The notes under the pieces were generated by a model. The model made no database searches. It was not told the origin of the DNA and saw only the letters and a program-made list of their open reading frames with translations. This document shows positions 31,407 through 40,867 of a stretch of 64,000 nucleotides of DNA, piece after piece. The first letter of the stretch is position 1. Each line of letters opens with the position of its first letter. This stretch comes from JABFRG01 sp046351415 (GTDB lineage: Bacteria; Myxococcota_A; Polyangia; Polyangiales; Polyangiaceae), in assembly GCA_046351415.1 (NCBI GenBank), contig JAXLYO010000008.1, forward strand, positions 248,001 to 312,000, given 5' to 3'. The translations under genes were made by a program, and so were the position numbers.

Positions 31407-32195
31407 GTGTTTTTCTTCTTCTCGAAGGTCCTGGATCTCGCGTTCGCACCACTCACGTGGGTGCTCGTGGCATTCCTGTACTTCGCCTTCGCGCGTCGCT
31501 TCCGTCGTCCGCTCCGACGCCGCCGGTGGATGTTCCTCACGCTCTTCTTCTCGACGTACCTGCTCTCGGTCGACCCCGTGGCCAACGTACTGCAGCGGCA
31601 CATGGAAAAGAGCGCCACGAAGACTTACGACGAGAAGAAGGTCTACGACGCGGTCATCTTGCTCGGCGGCGTCATCGAAGACCGCCAGAGTCTCTCCGCG
31701 GCCACGTCTGCTGACCTCGCGATGAACGACAGCGCCGAGCGCCTCACCGTGACCTTCGAGCTCCTTCGCGAGGGACGCGCAAAGGTCGCGATTCTTTCAG
31801 GAGGCTCTACACTGTCGCGCGACACCGGCCGCAGCGAAGCGGCGCTCCTCGCGGGCGCACTCGAGCGCTGGGGCATCACGAAAGACCGCCTCATCCTCGA
31901 AGGCCGTTCACTCAACACCCGCGAGAACGCGCTCTTCACGAAAGAGATCGTGACGGAAAAGGGCATGAAGAGCCTCGTCATGGTGACGAGCGCCTTCCAC
32001 ATGAAGCGCGCCAAGGGGTGTTTTGATGCCGTGGACCTCCCGGTCGACACACTTCCCGTCGATCTTCGCGCCTACGACTCCGAGCGCTTCGGCGGCAGCT
32101 GGCTTCCCCGGTCCCGCGCCCTCGACCAGAACACCACGAACCTTCGCGAGCTCTTCGGAAGGCTCGTCTATGGCGTCCGAGGCTACGCGCGCTGA
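31407..32195 (+). CDS. YdcF/ElyC-family (DUF218) membrane protein
   Basis: A 262-residue protein with two N-terminal transmembrane helices (FAPLTWVLVAFLYFAF and WMFLTLFFSTYLLSV) and a DUF218 domain: AVILLGG, ILSGGS, LEGRSLNTRENA and SAFHMKRA. Members such as ElyC and SanA act in envelope integrity. It starts at GTG 31407; no in-frame ATG precedes the first helix. It is divergent from the DMT gene with 87 bases between the starts. Confidence 0.85.
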   Translation: MFFFFSKVLDLAFAPLTWVLVAFLYFAFARRFRRPLRRRRWMFLTLFFSTYLLSVDPVANVLQRHMEKSATKTYDEKKVYDAVILLGGVIEDRQSLSAATSADLAMNDSAERLTVTFELLREGRAKVAILSGGSTLSRDTGRSEAALLAGALERWGITKDRLILEGRSLNTRENALFTKEIVTEKGMKSLVMVTSAFHMKRAKGCFDAVDLPVDTLPVDLRAYDSERFGGSWLPRSRALDQNTTNLRELFGRLVYGVRGYAR

Positions 32196-32207
32196 GGCGG
32201 CGTTCCC

Positions 32208-32960
32208 TCAGTCGTAGCGCTCGGAATGCACGAGTTGTCTTGGGAGCTCCATCTCTTTGCGGAGCACCTCCCGCACGCTCGTCACCATCTTTTGCAGACC
32301 ACAGATGTAGACGTGGGGCTTGTCCGTCGCGCCGTGCGCTTCGCCAACCTTCGCCATCTCTTCCCAGAGGCCGCGCACGTGCGTCTGAACGTAGCCCCGC
32401 CTACCCATCCACGCTTCGCTGCCTTGCGAAAGCGTGTAGTATACATGAACGTTCGGATGTTCGTGCGCGAGAGCCGATAGCTCGTCTTGGTAGAGCATGT
32501 CTTCTTCGCGGCGCACGCCGAAGAGCAACCAGAGGGGCTCGACTTTCTTTTGAGCGAGCGCATGTTTGAGCATGCTTCGCAGGGGAGTAACGCCCGTGCC
32601 CGTACCCACGAACAAGGTCGGCACGTCGTGGCGTCGCACGAAAAGCCCTTGGGGGCCCGTGCACGAAAGGACGTCGCCCTCTCGCATCGCGTGTAGATGC
32701 GTCGAACCGGGGCCACCTTCGACCTTCGTCACGGCGAGCTGGAAGGTGTTTCGTCCATTGGGCTCGGAAGCGATGGAATAGGCGCGGGTGACGTCGTCGG
32801 GCTTGCCCGGCTCGCCTGCGATGTGGACGTTGACCCATTGCCCGGCCTCGAATTCGAAGGGGCCGCCATCCTCTTTTTCGAAGGTGAGTTCGCGTACGTA
32901 CGGCGAAAGCATGCGGGCATTCGCGAGGCGCACCTTGAAGTTTTGGACCGGAAACGTCAT
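32208..32960 (-). CDS. Ferredoxin-NADP reductase-like flavoprotein
   Basis: A 250-residue protein with the FAD-binding motif RAYSIAS (about 60-66), the NAD(P)-binding motif VGTGTGVTPLRSML and a C-terminal YICGLQKMV. These are the features of the ferredoxin reductase fold. No 2Fe-2S domain is fused. Its electron partner is unknown. It is transcribed toward ydcF (convergent, 12 bases between stops) and away from the 33019 gene. Confidence 0.87.
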   Translation of the reverse strand: MTFPVQNFKVRLANARMLSPYVRELTFEKEDGGPFEFEAGQWVNVHIAGEPGKPDDVTRAYSIASEPNGRNTFQLAVTKVEGGPGSTHLHAMREGDVLSCTGPQGLFVRRHDVPTLFVGTGTGVTPLRSMLKHALAQKKVEPLWLLFGVRREEDMLYQDELSALAHEHPNVHVYYTLSQGSEAWMGRRGYVQTHVRGLWEEMAKVGEAHGATDKPHVYICGLQKMVTSVREVLRKEMELPRQLVHSERYD

Positions 32961-33018
32961 GGCCCTACGCTCTATACTTGCGATAGCGCGGCCTGAAAAG
33001 TGCTACCCTTGGAATGCG

Positions 33019-33405
33019 ATGCAAAATCGAGTGTTCTTTCCGCAACTTGCGGTGGACTCGTGGGCCATGGAAGGGCGAGCCGAGCTTTTGCCGGACGCCG
33101 TCGTGCTTCCGCCCATGGGAAGGCGCTATTCCACCGTTCCTGCCGTACGCATTCGGAGCGAAGTGACGGGAACGCCTTGTCCGCACGGGCTCGTCAATCG
33201 CGTGAAACTTCGCAGCGAGCTCGAGAAGCTCGGCGCCGAGATCATGGATGGGTCGATGGTCCTCGGCGACAACGCCTACGAAGTGGAGCTCGGCGTTCTC
33301 GCGACGCCGGAGGGGCGATTCGCAGACTACGCGAGTCGTCCGAACGCACTTCCAGCTCAGAACGACGAAGAGCTTCTCGCGATGGTTGCGGCCGGGAAGA
33401 CCTAG
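33019..33405 (+). CDS. Conserved-looking hypothetical protein before the haem genes
   Basis: A 128-residue soluble protein beginning MQNRVFFPQLAVDSW. It has no signal peptide, no recognisable motif, and two stretches that look conserved (STVPAVRIRSEVTG and LGDNAYEVELGVLATPEGR). The start ATG 33019 follows TGGAATGCG. It is 18 bases before the HemX-like gene on the same strand, so it is probably in the haem operon. Its function is unknown to me. Confidence 0.65.
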   Translation: MQNRVFFPQLAVDSWAMEGRAELLPDAVVLPPMGRRYSTVPAVRIRSEVTGTPCPHGLVNRVKLRSELEKLGAEIMDGSMVLGDNAYEVELGVLATPEGRFADYASRPNALPAQNDEELLAMVAAGKT

Positions 33406-33423
33406 GGGAAAGGGCCGGGCGCC

Positions 33424-34239
33424 GTGTGGGTTGAAGCACTATTCGTCACCACCGCACTGCTTTACGCGGTCGCGTTCGTTCGCTTCATCGTCTTCTTGTT
33501 CGGGAAGAGCACGGCGTCTTTGCCTCCATCGCTTCCGCTCATGGTCACCGCGGCGGCAGTGCTGCACGCGCTCCACATCGTGTTCTTTTCGCTCCTCATC
33601 AAGGTGTGCCCGGTAGAGGGCATCCATTTTCCGCTGAGCGTCGCCGCGATGTTCACGTGCGTGCTCTATGTCACGCTTCGCCGTCGCTATCGCATCGATG
33701 CAGCCGGCGCCGTCGTGACGCCCTTCGCGCTGACGACCCTGCTCGCTTCCCGCTTCGTCGGAGGGGGCGCTCTTGCTCCCGGCCCGCGTGTTCGTAGCGC
33801 CATCTTGCCGTTCCACGTCACGATGAACTTGCTCGGCGTCGCGCTCTTCACGTTGGCCTCGGCCTCGGCGCTCCTCTATCTCATTCAAGAGCGTCGCCTG
33901 AAGGAGAAGCGTCTCACCGGCCTCTTCCAGCGGTTGCCGGCGCTCGACACACTCGACCGCGCCGAGCATCGCCTTCTGCTCGGTGGTTTCCCGCTCCTCA
34001 CGTTCGGGATCGTGAGCGGCACGGTGTGGGCGCGACGCCTCGGGCCACACGGCCTTGCCGATCTCGTCCGCGATTCGTTTGGGTACGTGACATGGATCAT
34101 GTTCGCATCGGTGCTGCTTTCTCGCGCCGTCTTGGGATGGCGCGGGCGTAAGGCTGCGTGGGGAACGCTCGCAGGTTTCGCCTTCACGATCGCGGTGCTT
34201 CTCATGTACCTGTTCCGCTCGGGGCCCGTCGGCGCATGA
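33424..34239 (+). CDS. HemX-like/CcsA-family membrane protein
   Basis: A 271-residue protein with about eight transmembrane helices of the cytochrome c assembly (CcsA) superfamily. The conserved WxxxxWGxxW tryptophan-rich haem handle of CcsA is missing; the equivalent spot reads GTVWARRLGPHG, so it resembles HemX, which influences HemA levels in other bacteria. The start is GTG 33424 and the stop overlaps the hemA ATG by four bases. Proximity to hemA supports the HemX call. Confidence 0.8.
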   Translation: MWVEALFVTTALLYAVAFVRFIVFLFGKSTASLPPSLPLMVTAAAVLHALHIVFFSLLIKVCPVEGIHFPLSVAAMFTCVLYVTLRRRYRIDAAGAVVTPFALTTLLASRFVGGGALAPGPRVRSAILPFHVTMNLLGVALFTLASASALLYLIQERRLKEKRLTGLFQRLPALDTLDRAEHRLLLGGFPLLTFGIVSGTVWARRLGPHGLADLVRDSFGYVTWIMFASVLLSRAVLGWRGRKAAWGTLAGFAFTIAVLLMYLFRSGPVGA

Positions 34240-35657
34240 TTATCGTGGTCGGCGTCTCTCACAAGACGGCTCCGGTCGACGTGCGCGAACGGTTCGCGGC
34301 GAATCGTGAGGTCATCAAGGAAATGCTCGAGCGCCTTTCGAAGCGCCCAGAGCTCTCCGAGGTCCTCTTCCTTTCGACCTGCAATCGTGTCGAAGTCGTC
34401 GCACGCCCAGAGGGTACAGGAAGCGATCCCGACGATAGCCCAGCCTCGGCGGCGGCGCTGCTCCGAGCGGCGGAGGCCGTCCGTGAGGAGCTCGCGCTCC
34501 ATGGTGGTGCCTCCAAAGACGCAGAGTTTCTCTACGAAAAGCGCGGTGACGACGCGGTCCGCCACGTATTTCGCGTCGCATCCAGTCTCGATTCGATGGT
34601 TCTCGGCGAGCCGCAAATCTTGGGACAGGTGAAGGACGCGTACGATCACGCCGTCGCCGCAGGCGCTCTCTCGGGACAGCTCGGTCGATGCGTGCATCGT
34701 GCATTCACCGTCGCAAAACGTATTCGTACGGAGACAGCCATCGGCGCCGGTACCGTCAGCATCAGCAGCATCGCCGTCGACCTCGCGCGCAGCATCTTCG
34801 GGGCTCTCGACTCGGCAACGGTGCTCCTCGTCGGTGCCGGCGAGATGGCCGAAGCGGCCGCTCGCTCCCTCGGCAAGGACGCGAAGAGCATTCGCGTCTG
34901 CAACCGAAGCCTCGAACGCGCCGCCGAGCTCGCTGCCGGGTTCGGTGCGTCCGCCGCCACCTTGGAAGACCTCGAGGCCGAGCTCACCCTCGCTGACGTC
35001 GTGGTGGCTTCGACCGGAAGCACGCGCTTCGTCATCACCCATGACATGGTGAAGAAGGTGATGAAGGCGCGTCGCGGTCGCACGCTGTTCATCGTAGACA
35101 TCGCAGTCCCGCGCAACGTCGACCCGAAGGTCCACGGCATCGACAACGTGTACGTCTTCAACGTGGATGACCTCGAAGCTCAGGTGGCGGCCGCCATGAC
35201 GGGGCGCGCATCCGAAGTCGTGAAGGCCGAAGCAATCGTCGAAGACGAGATGCGGTCGTACCGAAGCTGGCGCAAAGGGCTTACGGCGCAGCCCCTGCTC
35301 GTTTCGCTCCGCGCGCGCACGAGGGCCGTCCTCGAGGCCGAACTCGAGCGAACGCTTTCGACGAAGTTGAAGCACCTCTCCGAAGCCGATCGCGCTGCGC
35401 TCGTGACCATGCTCGACAGCGCGACGAACAAGCTCCTCCACGCTCCGACATCGCGTCTGAAAGAAAAGGCCGGCGACGAAGACGCCAAAGAACTGGCCCG
35501 GACTCTCGAATACCTGTTCGATTTGCCGACCGCTCGAGGTCTCTCGGGTATGACGCAACCACCGGAACCCCCGAGCGCCGGCACTGCGGAGCCGCCCTCC
35601 GCAGACGAGCCGAATCCAGAAAACCCAGAAGAAGAGAAATGGGCGCTAAGGCAATGA
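34236..35657 (+). CDS. hemA: Glutamyl-tRNA reductase
   Basis: HemA makes glutamate-1-semialdehyde from glutamyl-tRNA, the first committed step of C5 haem biosynthesis. The start at ATG 34236 gives MIIVVGVSHKTAPVDVRER. The N-terminal catalytic Cys is in FLSTCNRVEV (about residue 47-50), followed by the NADPH-binding motif LLVGAGEMAEAAARSL and a C-terminal dimerisation domain. At 473 residues it is slightly long; the extra is a Pro/Glu-rich C-terminal tail. The stop overlaps the GH44 gene. Confidence 0.95.
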   Translation: MIIVVGVSHKTAPVDVRERFAANREVIKEMLERLSKRPELSEVLFLSTCNRVEVVARPEGTGSDPDDSPASAAALLRAAEAVREELALHGGASKDAEFLYEKRGDDAVRHVFRVASSLDSMVLGEPQILGQVKDAYDHAVAAGALSGQLGRCVHRAFTVAKRIRTETAIGAGTVSISSIAVDLARSIFGALDSATVLLVGAGEMAEAAARSLGKDAKSIRVCNRSLERAAELAAGFGASAATLEDLEAELTLADVVVASTGSTRFVITHDMVKKVMKARRGRTLFIVDIAVPRNVDPKVHGIDNVYVFNVDDLEAQVAAAMTGRASEVVKAEAIVEDEMRSYRSWRKGLTAQPLLVSLRARTRAVLEAELERTLSTKLKHLSEADRAALVTMLDSATNKLLHAPTSRLKEKAGDEDAKELARTLEYLFDLPTARGLSGMTQPPEPPSAGTAEPPSADEPNPENPEEEKWALRQ

Positions 35658-37354
35658 TGAGAAAGATCGCGTGGACCTTCTTGCTGCCACCGGCGCTGCT
35701 CACCGCGTCGTGCAAGTGCTCTCGCGGTGGGGGTGAAACACCCGACGTGCCCGTGCGCAAGGTCGCCACGGCGTTCAAGGTCGACTGCAAGGTCCCCACG
35801 AAGCCCATCAGCCCTCTCATCTACGGCATCTCGTTCGACATCACGGGCTACGCGAATTGGAAAGAGCCGCGGCAGTGGGAGCTCCGGCCGACTGCGCGCC
35901 GCCTCGGCGGCAACGCCGCATCCCGCTACAACTGGGAGCAGGGCAGTCAGTTCAATCACGCCTCCGACTGGTACTTCGCCAACAACGGCGACAAAGACGC
36001 CAAGGAACCCATCTACGCGAGCTTCGTCAAAGACAACGTCAGCCACGGGGCCACGGGCGCGGCGCAGGTGCCGGCACTCGGCTGGGTCGCGAAAGACATG
36101 ACGTCCGCTTCGTTTCCCGTGGCGCAGTTTCCTGGGCAGAAGGACATCGAAGAGACGCGCAAGATGGGGAGTGGGCTCATGATTTCGGGGCGCGCGGTCG
36201 ACCCACCTCCGCCCACGCAGACCTCGGTTGCGTTCACACCGGCGTCTGCCGAGAAACTCGTCGGCCTCGTTGCGGCCGTGGAGAAGAGCGCCGGCGCGAG
36301 GAGCACGAAGATCTACATCCTCGACAACGAGCCGGGGCTCTGGAACTCGACCCACCGCGACGTGCACCCCGAACCGATGACCTACGACGAGCTCATCGAC
36401 AAGACGATCAAGTTCAGCGAGGCCATCCGTCGCGCCGACCCTACGGCCCTCATCGCAGGTCCCGCATCGTTCGGTTTCGCGGAACTTATGTATTCTGCAC
36501 GTGACCTCAAAGCAGGCCCACTTCGTCGCCCGGATAAGTCATCCCACGGCGACCTCAACATGATGCCCTACTACCTGAAGGCACTTTCGGATCACGAGAA
36601 GAAGACGGGGCAGAAGACCGTCGACCTCGTGGACGTACACTTTTACCCGCAGAGCGAAGGGGTGGGGATGGGCATCAAGGGCCAGACCGATGCGTCGGCG
36701 GCGGCGATGCGAATTCGCTCGGCGCGGGGCCTTTGGGACCCGACCTATGTAGACGAGTCGTGGATCAAGGAGCCCGTAAAGCTCCTCCCGCGCCTTCGTG
36801 ATTGGATCGCAACCTACTATCCGGGGCGCGGCATCCAGATCGGCGAGTGGAATTTCGGCGCAGAGAATCATATGTCGTCGGGCCTCGCGACCGCAGAGGC
36901 GCTTGGTCGCTTCGCCGAAGGCGACGTCAAGTCGGCCTTCTACTACCCGTATCCGACGCTCGACAGCGCGGCCTATTGGGGCTTCCGCGCCTTCCGCAAC
37001 TACGACGGCAAGGGCGGCCACTTCTTGGACGAACTCGTTGCTTCGGAGGCTCCCGAAGGCACGTCGCTGTGGGTTTCGCGCGACCCGAGCGGCAAGAAGC
37101 TCGTCCTCGTTGCGCTGAACTTCAACCCGGACAAACCCGTGACGGCTTCGGTCGACGTGGGTAGCTGTGGCACCATTTCGAGCGAGCTTCGCTACGAATA
37201 CACGGGAGGCGCTCGCGGCTTCAAAGCGGCGACACCGCCTACGCGCGCGGGCACCGACTTGCCGCTTCCGCTCGCACCGTACTCCATTACCGTGATCGAG
37301 CTCTCCATGAATGGCGCACCGGGCGCAACGCCAACGGGCACGGGGGGCAAGTAG
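35639..37354 (+). CDS. Glycoside hydrolase family 44-like lipoprotein
   Basis: A 571-residue secreted lipoprotein (LLTASC, Cys25) with a GH44-type catalytic domain. Candidate acid/base Glu is in LDNEPGLWNST and candidate nucleophile Glu in IQIGEWNFGAEN; other family segments are PLIYGISFD, RLGGNAASRYNWE and DLVDVHFYP. GH44 enzymes cleave beta-glucans and xyloglucan. It starts at ATG 35639 inside the hemA end; ATG 35654 overlapping the hemA stop is equally possible. It sits between hemA and hemC, three bases before hemC, an odd place for a glycosidase. Confidence 0.83.
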   Translation: MGAKAMMRKIAWTFLLPPALLTASCKCSRGGGETPDVPVRKVATAFKVDCKVPTKPISPLIYGISFDITGYANWKEPRQWELRPTARRLGGNAASRYNWEQGSQFNHASDWYFANNGDKDAKEPIYASFVKDNVSHGATGAAQVPALGWVAKDMTSASFPVAQFPGQKDIEETRKMGSGLMISGRAVDPPPPTQTSVAFTPASAEKLVGLVAAVEKSAGARSTKIYILDNEPGLWNSTHRDVHPEPMTYDELIDKTIKFSEAIRRADPTALIAGPASFGFAELMYSARDLKAGPLRRPDKSSHGDLNMMPYYLKALSDHEKKTGQKTVDLVDVHFYPQSEGVGMGIKGQTDASAAAMRIRSARGLWDPTYVDESWIKEPVKLLPRLRDWIATYYPGRGIQIGEWNFGAENHMSSGLATAEALGRFAEGDVKSAFYYPYPTLDSAAYWGFRAFRNYDGKGGHFLDELVASEAPEGTSLWVSRDPSGKKLVLVALNFNPDKPVTASVDVGSCGTISSELRYEYTGGARGFKAATPPTRAGTDLPLPLAPYSITVIELSMNGAPGATPTGTGGK

Positions 37355-37356
37355 CC

Positions 37357-38271
37357 ATGCGCAAGCTGACGTATGCGACGCGAAGGTCGGCTCTCGCGCT
37401 TGCCCAATGTCGTGCCTTCGTGGCGACGCTCGAACGAGCGGCGGCCCTCGGCGGGCAGACGGTATCCTTCGATGAACTCCAAGTCGTGACGACGGGCGAC
37501 AAGATTCAAGATCGCCCGCTCAGCGAAGTCGGAGGAAAAGGTCTCTTCGTCAAAGAAATCGAAGAGGCCCTCTTGGATGGGCGGGCATCCATCGCGGTGC
37601 ACTCGATCAAGGACGTGCCCTCCGAGCTCCCTCCCGGGCTCATGCTCGCGTGCATTCCGGCACGTGTCGACCCTCGCGATGTCCTCGTGTCGCCAAAGTA
37701 CGGGACCCTCGATCGTCTGCCTGAAGGTGCCGTCGTGGGAACGAGCAGCCTTCGGCGCAGCATCGCTCTTCGTCGCATGCGTCCCGACCTCGTGATCCAG
37801 CCCCTTCGAGGCAACGTCGACACGCGTCTCTCGAAGGTGGACGCGGGAGCTTACGACGCCATCGTTCTCGCCGCGGCGGGGCTCATCCGATTGGGCCTCT
37901 CGGATCGCATCACGGGTGCGCTCGATGCCGACTCGTTCGTGCCCGCCATTGGGCAGGGAGCGCTCGGAATCGAATGTCGAGAGGACGACCTCGAGACCCG
38001 CACGCTGCTCGCGCGGGTCCACGACCACGGGACGGCCATCTGCGTCGAAGCCGAGCGCGGCGTGCTCCGAGCCTTGGGCGGCGACTGCAAGACCCCCATC
38101 GCAGCCCACGGCACGAAAGAGGTTGACTGCCTCCGCATCTCCTCGTGGGCATCGGAGCTGGACGGTTCCCTCTATCGGTTCGAACGACGGAAGATCGACT
38201 TCCCGGCGTCTCGGGAAGCCGCCGCAGCGTTCGGGTTCTCCCTTGGAGAGAAGCTCAAGCAGACCTCCTGA
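37357..38271 (+). CDS. hemC: Hydroxymethylbilane synthase (porphobilinogen deaminase)
   Basis: HemC joins four porphobilinogens into hydroxymethylbilane. The protein (304 residues) shows YATRRSALALAQ at the start, TTGDKIQDRPLSEVGGKGLFV, HSIKDVPS, GTSSLRR and the dipyrromethane-binding Cys in LGGDCKTPIAAHG. Start at ATG 37357 directly after the GH44 stop. Co-transcribed with hemA in the same pathway. Confidence 0.96.
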   Translation: MRKLTYATRRSALALAQCRAFVATLERAAALGGQTVSFDELQVVTTGDKIQDRPLSEVGGKGLFVKEIEEALLDGRASIAVHSIKDVPSELPPGLMLACIPARVDPRDVLVSPKYGTLDRLPEGAVVGTSSLRRSIALRRMRPDLVIQPLRGNVDTRLSKVDAGAYDAIVLAAAGLIRLGLSDRITGALDADSFVPAIGQGALGIECREDDLETRTLLARVHDHGTAICVEAERGVLRALGGDCKTPIAAHGTKEVDCLRISSWASELDGSLYRFERRKIDFPASREAAAAFGFSLGEKLKQTS

Positions 38272-38344
38272 GGTCGCGCGGGCATCTTATAACCATTCGT
38301 TATTACAGTATTTTGTTCATCTAGAATGAAGCCTCCTGGGGCGG

Positions 38345-38372
38345 TTGCGCGCTTTCGGGGGCTCGCTATAGT
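38345..38372 (+). promoter_or_regulatory. Possible sigma70-like promoter before the alpha/beta hydrolase gene
   Basis: TTGCGC (38345-38350) and TATAGT (38367-38372) are spaced by 16 bases. A start about 7 bases after TATAGT would fall almost at ATG 38385, so the mRNA would be nearly leaderless; there is no good ribosome-binding site for this ATG. Only a consensus match. Confidence 0.25.
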
Positions 38373-38384
38373 GCGGGGCACCCC

Positions 38385-39152
38385 ATGGGCGGTTCCTCGC
38401 AGCGTCGCTTTTTCCGTGTCGTGCGCTTTGCTCTTTGGAGCATGCTGGCGCTCACGGTCTGGCTGTTGCCGGGGCGCGCCTTTGCCAAGGGCGGCCAACC
38501 CGCTGAGCCTCTGATGCTCGACGTAAAGGACGCGCCGGCAGCCTACTACTACCCGCCGAAGGGGTCGGGGCCGCGTCCGGTCATCATGTACCTTCATGGT
38601 CGCGGCGCCAACCCGCAAGAAGACTGTCGCAAATGGGCAAAGGTCGGCACGGCATTCGGTTGGGTCGTGTGCCCCCAGGGCGGAGAAGACCGCGGTGGCG
38701 GTTCTCGCGCGTGGGCCAACAGCGCCGACTCGGGCCAGCACATCATGGACGCCGTGCTGAATGCATTGCGTGCAAAGTACAAGGGACGTGTGCGCGCCCG
38801 AAATCACATCCTCGTAGGCTTCAGCGAGGGCGCGTTCATTGCGCAGCAAGTGGGGCTCCGCGATCCGCAAAAGTGGTCCCGCTGGCTCATCCTCGCCGCG
38901 AGCGACCGCTACTGGGTAGGGGACGTGAAAACCGAACTCAGCCACGCGCGTAGCAAGTTGCGACGCGTCTACCTGCTGACGGGTGAGAACGACGGTGTCG
39001 TCGAAAACACGCAGCGAACAGGCGACCTTTTGCGCCAAGCCAAGGTGAACGTCAAAGTCCGCATCGTCCCCCAGATGGGGCACGAGCTCCCGCAGGACAA
39101 GATGGTGACCACCTACAAGAAGCCACTTTTGTGGCTATCCGCCGGGAAATAG
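38385..39152 (+). CDS. Alpha/beta hydrolase, secreted
   Basis: A 255-residue esterase-type protein with an N-terminal signal peptide (to about AFAKG). It has an oxyanion segment VIMYLHGRGANP, a nucleophile elbow GFSEGAFIA (Ser in GFSEG), an acid position probably in LLTGENDGVVEN and a His in MGHELPQD. Substrate unknown. It follows hemC by 113 bases, including an AT-rich patch, so it may have its own promoter; its 3' end lies just before the next gene. Confidence 0.83.
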   Translation: MGGSSQRRFFRVVRFALWSMLALTVWLLPGRAFAKGGQPAEPLMLDVKDAPAAYYYPPKGSGPRPVIMYLHGRGANPQEDCRKWAKVGTAFGWVVCPQGGEDRGGGSRAWANSADSGQHIMDAVLNALRAKYKGRVRARNHILVGFSEGAFIAQQVGLRDPQKWSRWLILAASDRYWVGDVKTELSHARSKLRRVYLLTGENDGVVENTQRTGDLLRQAKVNVKVRIVPQMGHELPQDKMVTTYKKPLLWLSAGK

Positions 39153-39157
39153 CGCGC

Positions 39158-40189
39158 GTGGTCGCGTGCAGACTCGTGCTGAATCCGGAGGCGCGGCGTC
39201 CGAAGCCTTCGATCTCCGCCGGCGCACTCTTGCCGTCCGAGAGCCTCGTCTCGGCTGCCCGGTCGCTTCGTGAACGCTACCCTGACCTTACGGTGCCGCG
39301 CCTTCTGGACGGTCCGAACGGCGCCATCGTACTCGACGAAACCGGGCAGCTCACCGGCAGCTTCAAGGTCCGCGGGGCCATTGCCAAGCTGGAGGCGCTG
39401 AAAAAGAGCGGCGTCACGCAGGTCGTCGCTGCGAGCGCTGGCAATCACGGGGCGGGCGTTGCCTTTGCGGCCGCGCTACTCGGCGTGCGTGCGACGGTTT
39501 TCGTGCCCAACACCGCGCCCATGGTGAAGTGCCAGAAGATCGCCGGCGCCGCGGGCGTGACCCTTCGCTCGAGTCATGCTGCCGACTACGATGGCGCCGA
39601 ACGCGAAGCGAAGTTCTTCGCCGAATCGAACGGCCTGCCATTCGTCTCCCCGTACGACGACCCCGCCATCGTCGCCGGAAACGGAATGAGTTTGGGCTTC
39701 GATCTCGCCGAACTTCTGCGCGCGCGCTTCGGCGGTGTCGTACCTGACGACCTTTGTGTGCTCGCACCCGTCGGGGGTGGCGGTCTCGCCGTCGGGCTCG
39801 CGTGCGCGCTGCCCGAAGCCCGCGTCTATGGTGTGCAATCGGAGGCATCGGCGGCGCTCGCTCTTTCGTTCGAACGAGGAAAGGCCGTCCTCGAACTCCC
39901 CGCCACGAGCCACACGTGGGCCGAGGGACTCGAAGGCGGGATTGCAGAAAACGCCTATCGCCGCGCTCGCGCGACACTGGCTGGCGTATTCGTCGCGTCG
40001 GAGCTCGCCATCCTCGAGGCGCTACGCTACGCGCACAAGACGCTCGGCGTCCCCGCGGAAGGAAGTGCGGCCGTGTCTCTCTGCCCGCTCCTCACCGGCG
40101 CCCTGCAAGCTTTGCGCGCAAAGCCCGCCCTCGTCGTTTCGGTCCTCACGGGCCGTAACATCGACCCGGTCAAGGTCGAGACTCTGTGA
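39158..40189 (+). CDS. Threonine-dehydratase-like PLP enzyme (fold type II)
   Basis: A PLP-dependent enzyme of the serine/threonine dehydratase group, about 343 residues. The PLP-binding Lys is in GSFKVRGAIAKLE, the asparagine loop in ASAGNHGAGVA and the phosphate-binding loop in PVGGGGLAVGL. No C-terminal ACT regulatory domain is present, as in catabolic or stand-alone dehydratases. GTG 39158 is the likely start; GTG 39131 and 39176 are alternatives. It could also be a threo-3-hydroxyaspartate or serine dehydratase. It is followed by udk. Confidence 0.82.
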   Translation: MVACRLVLNPEARRPKPSISAGALLPSESLVSAARSLRERYPDLTVPRLLDGPNGAIVLDETGQLTGSFKVRGAIAKLEALKKSGVTQVVAASAGNHGAGVAFAAALLGVRATVFVPNTAPMVKCQKIAGAAGVTLRSSHAADYDGAEREAKFFAESNGLPFVSPYDDPAIVAGNGMSLGFDLAELLRARFGGVVPDDLCVLAPVGGGGLAVGLACALPEARVYGVQSEASAALALSFERGKAVLELPATSHTWAEGLEGGIAENAYRRARATLAGVFVASELAILEALRYAHKTLGVPAEGSAAVSLCPLLTGALQALRAKPALVVSVLTGRNIDPVKVETL

Positions 40190-40205
40190 TAAGGCTTCGT
40201 CGCTG

Positions 40206-40835
40206 ATGAGCGCGGCCCCCAAAAAACCACTGGTGCTAGGCATTGCCGGCGGCTCTGGCTCCGGGAAGAGCACGATCGCGAAGTCGATTCTCGAAGCGTT
40301 GCCTCCGGGGTCTGGTGTGCTCCTCCAGCAAGACCACTACTACCGGCCGCTGACGCATCTCTCCCAGGAAGAGCGCGAGCGCATCAACTTCGACCATCCC
40401 GATTCGCTGGAACTCGACTTGCTGGCCACGCACATCGACGCACTGTGCAACGGGAAAGCCATCGACCGTCCCACCTACGACTTTACCCGCCACGATCGCG
40501 TGGGCGAGGGCGTCCGCATCGAAGTGACCCCGGTCATCGTCGTCGAGGGCATTCTGGTCCTCCAGGACGAAGGCCTTCGGTCCCGATTCGACGTCAAGCT
40601 CTTCGTCGACACAGATGCAGACATCCGCCTCATGCGCCGCATCAGGCGTGACCTGGAGCAGCGGGGCCGCACGTTTGCGAACGTCCGGAAGCAGTACTAC
40701 GAGACCGTCCGCCCCATGCATATGGCGTTCGTGGAGCCCTCGAAGCGCTTCGCGGACATCATCATCCCCGAGGGGGGGCAAAATCAGGTCGCCTTGGACT
40801 TCATCGTTAGCCACGTTCGCTCCCGTTTGCCGTAG
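40206..40835 (+). CDS. udk: Uridine kinase
   Basis: Uridine kinase phosphorylates uridine and cytidine in pyrimidine salvage. The protein (209 residues) has the P-loop GIAGGSGSGKST, the substrate-binding LLQQDHYYRP, NFDHPDSLELDLL and RPTYDFTRHDR, and the lid region FVDTDADIRLMRRIRRDLEQRG. Start at ATG 40206. It lies 16 bases after the PLP enzyme and 32 bases before the next gene. Confidence 0.94.
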   Translation: MSAAPKKPLVLGIAGGSGSGKSTIAKSILEALPPGSGVLLQQDHYYRPLTHLSQEERERINFDHPDSLELDLLATHIDALCNGKAIDRPTYDFTRHDRVGEGVRIEVTPVIVVEGILVLQDEGLRSRFDVKLFVDTDADIRLMRRIRRDLEQRGRTFANVRKQYYETVRPMHMAFVEPSKRFADIIIPEGGQNQVALDFIVSHVRSRLP

Positions 40836-40867
40836 AATTGGGCTGAACGCCCAAATCGAGGAATCCG

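Noticed and set aside
38287..38330. AT-rich patch after hemC as a terminator
   Set aside because: No clear stem followed by a T run; only AT richness.
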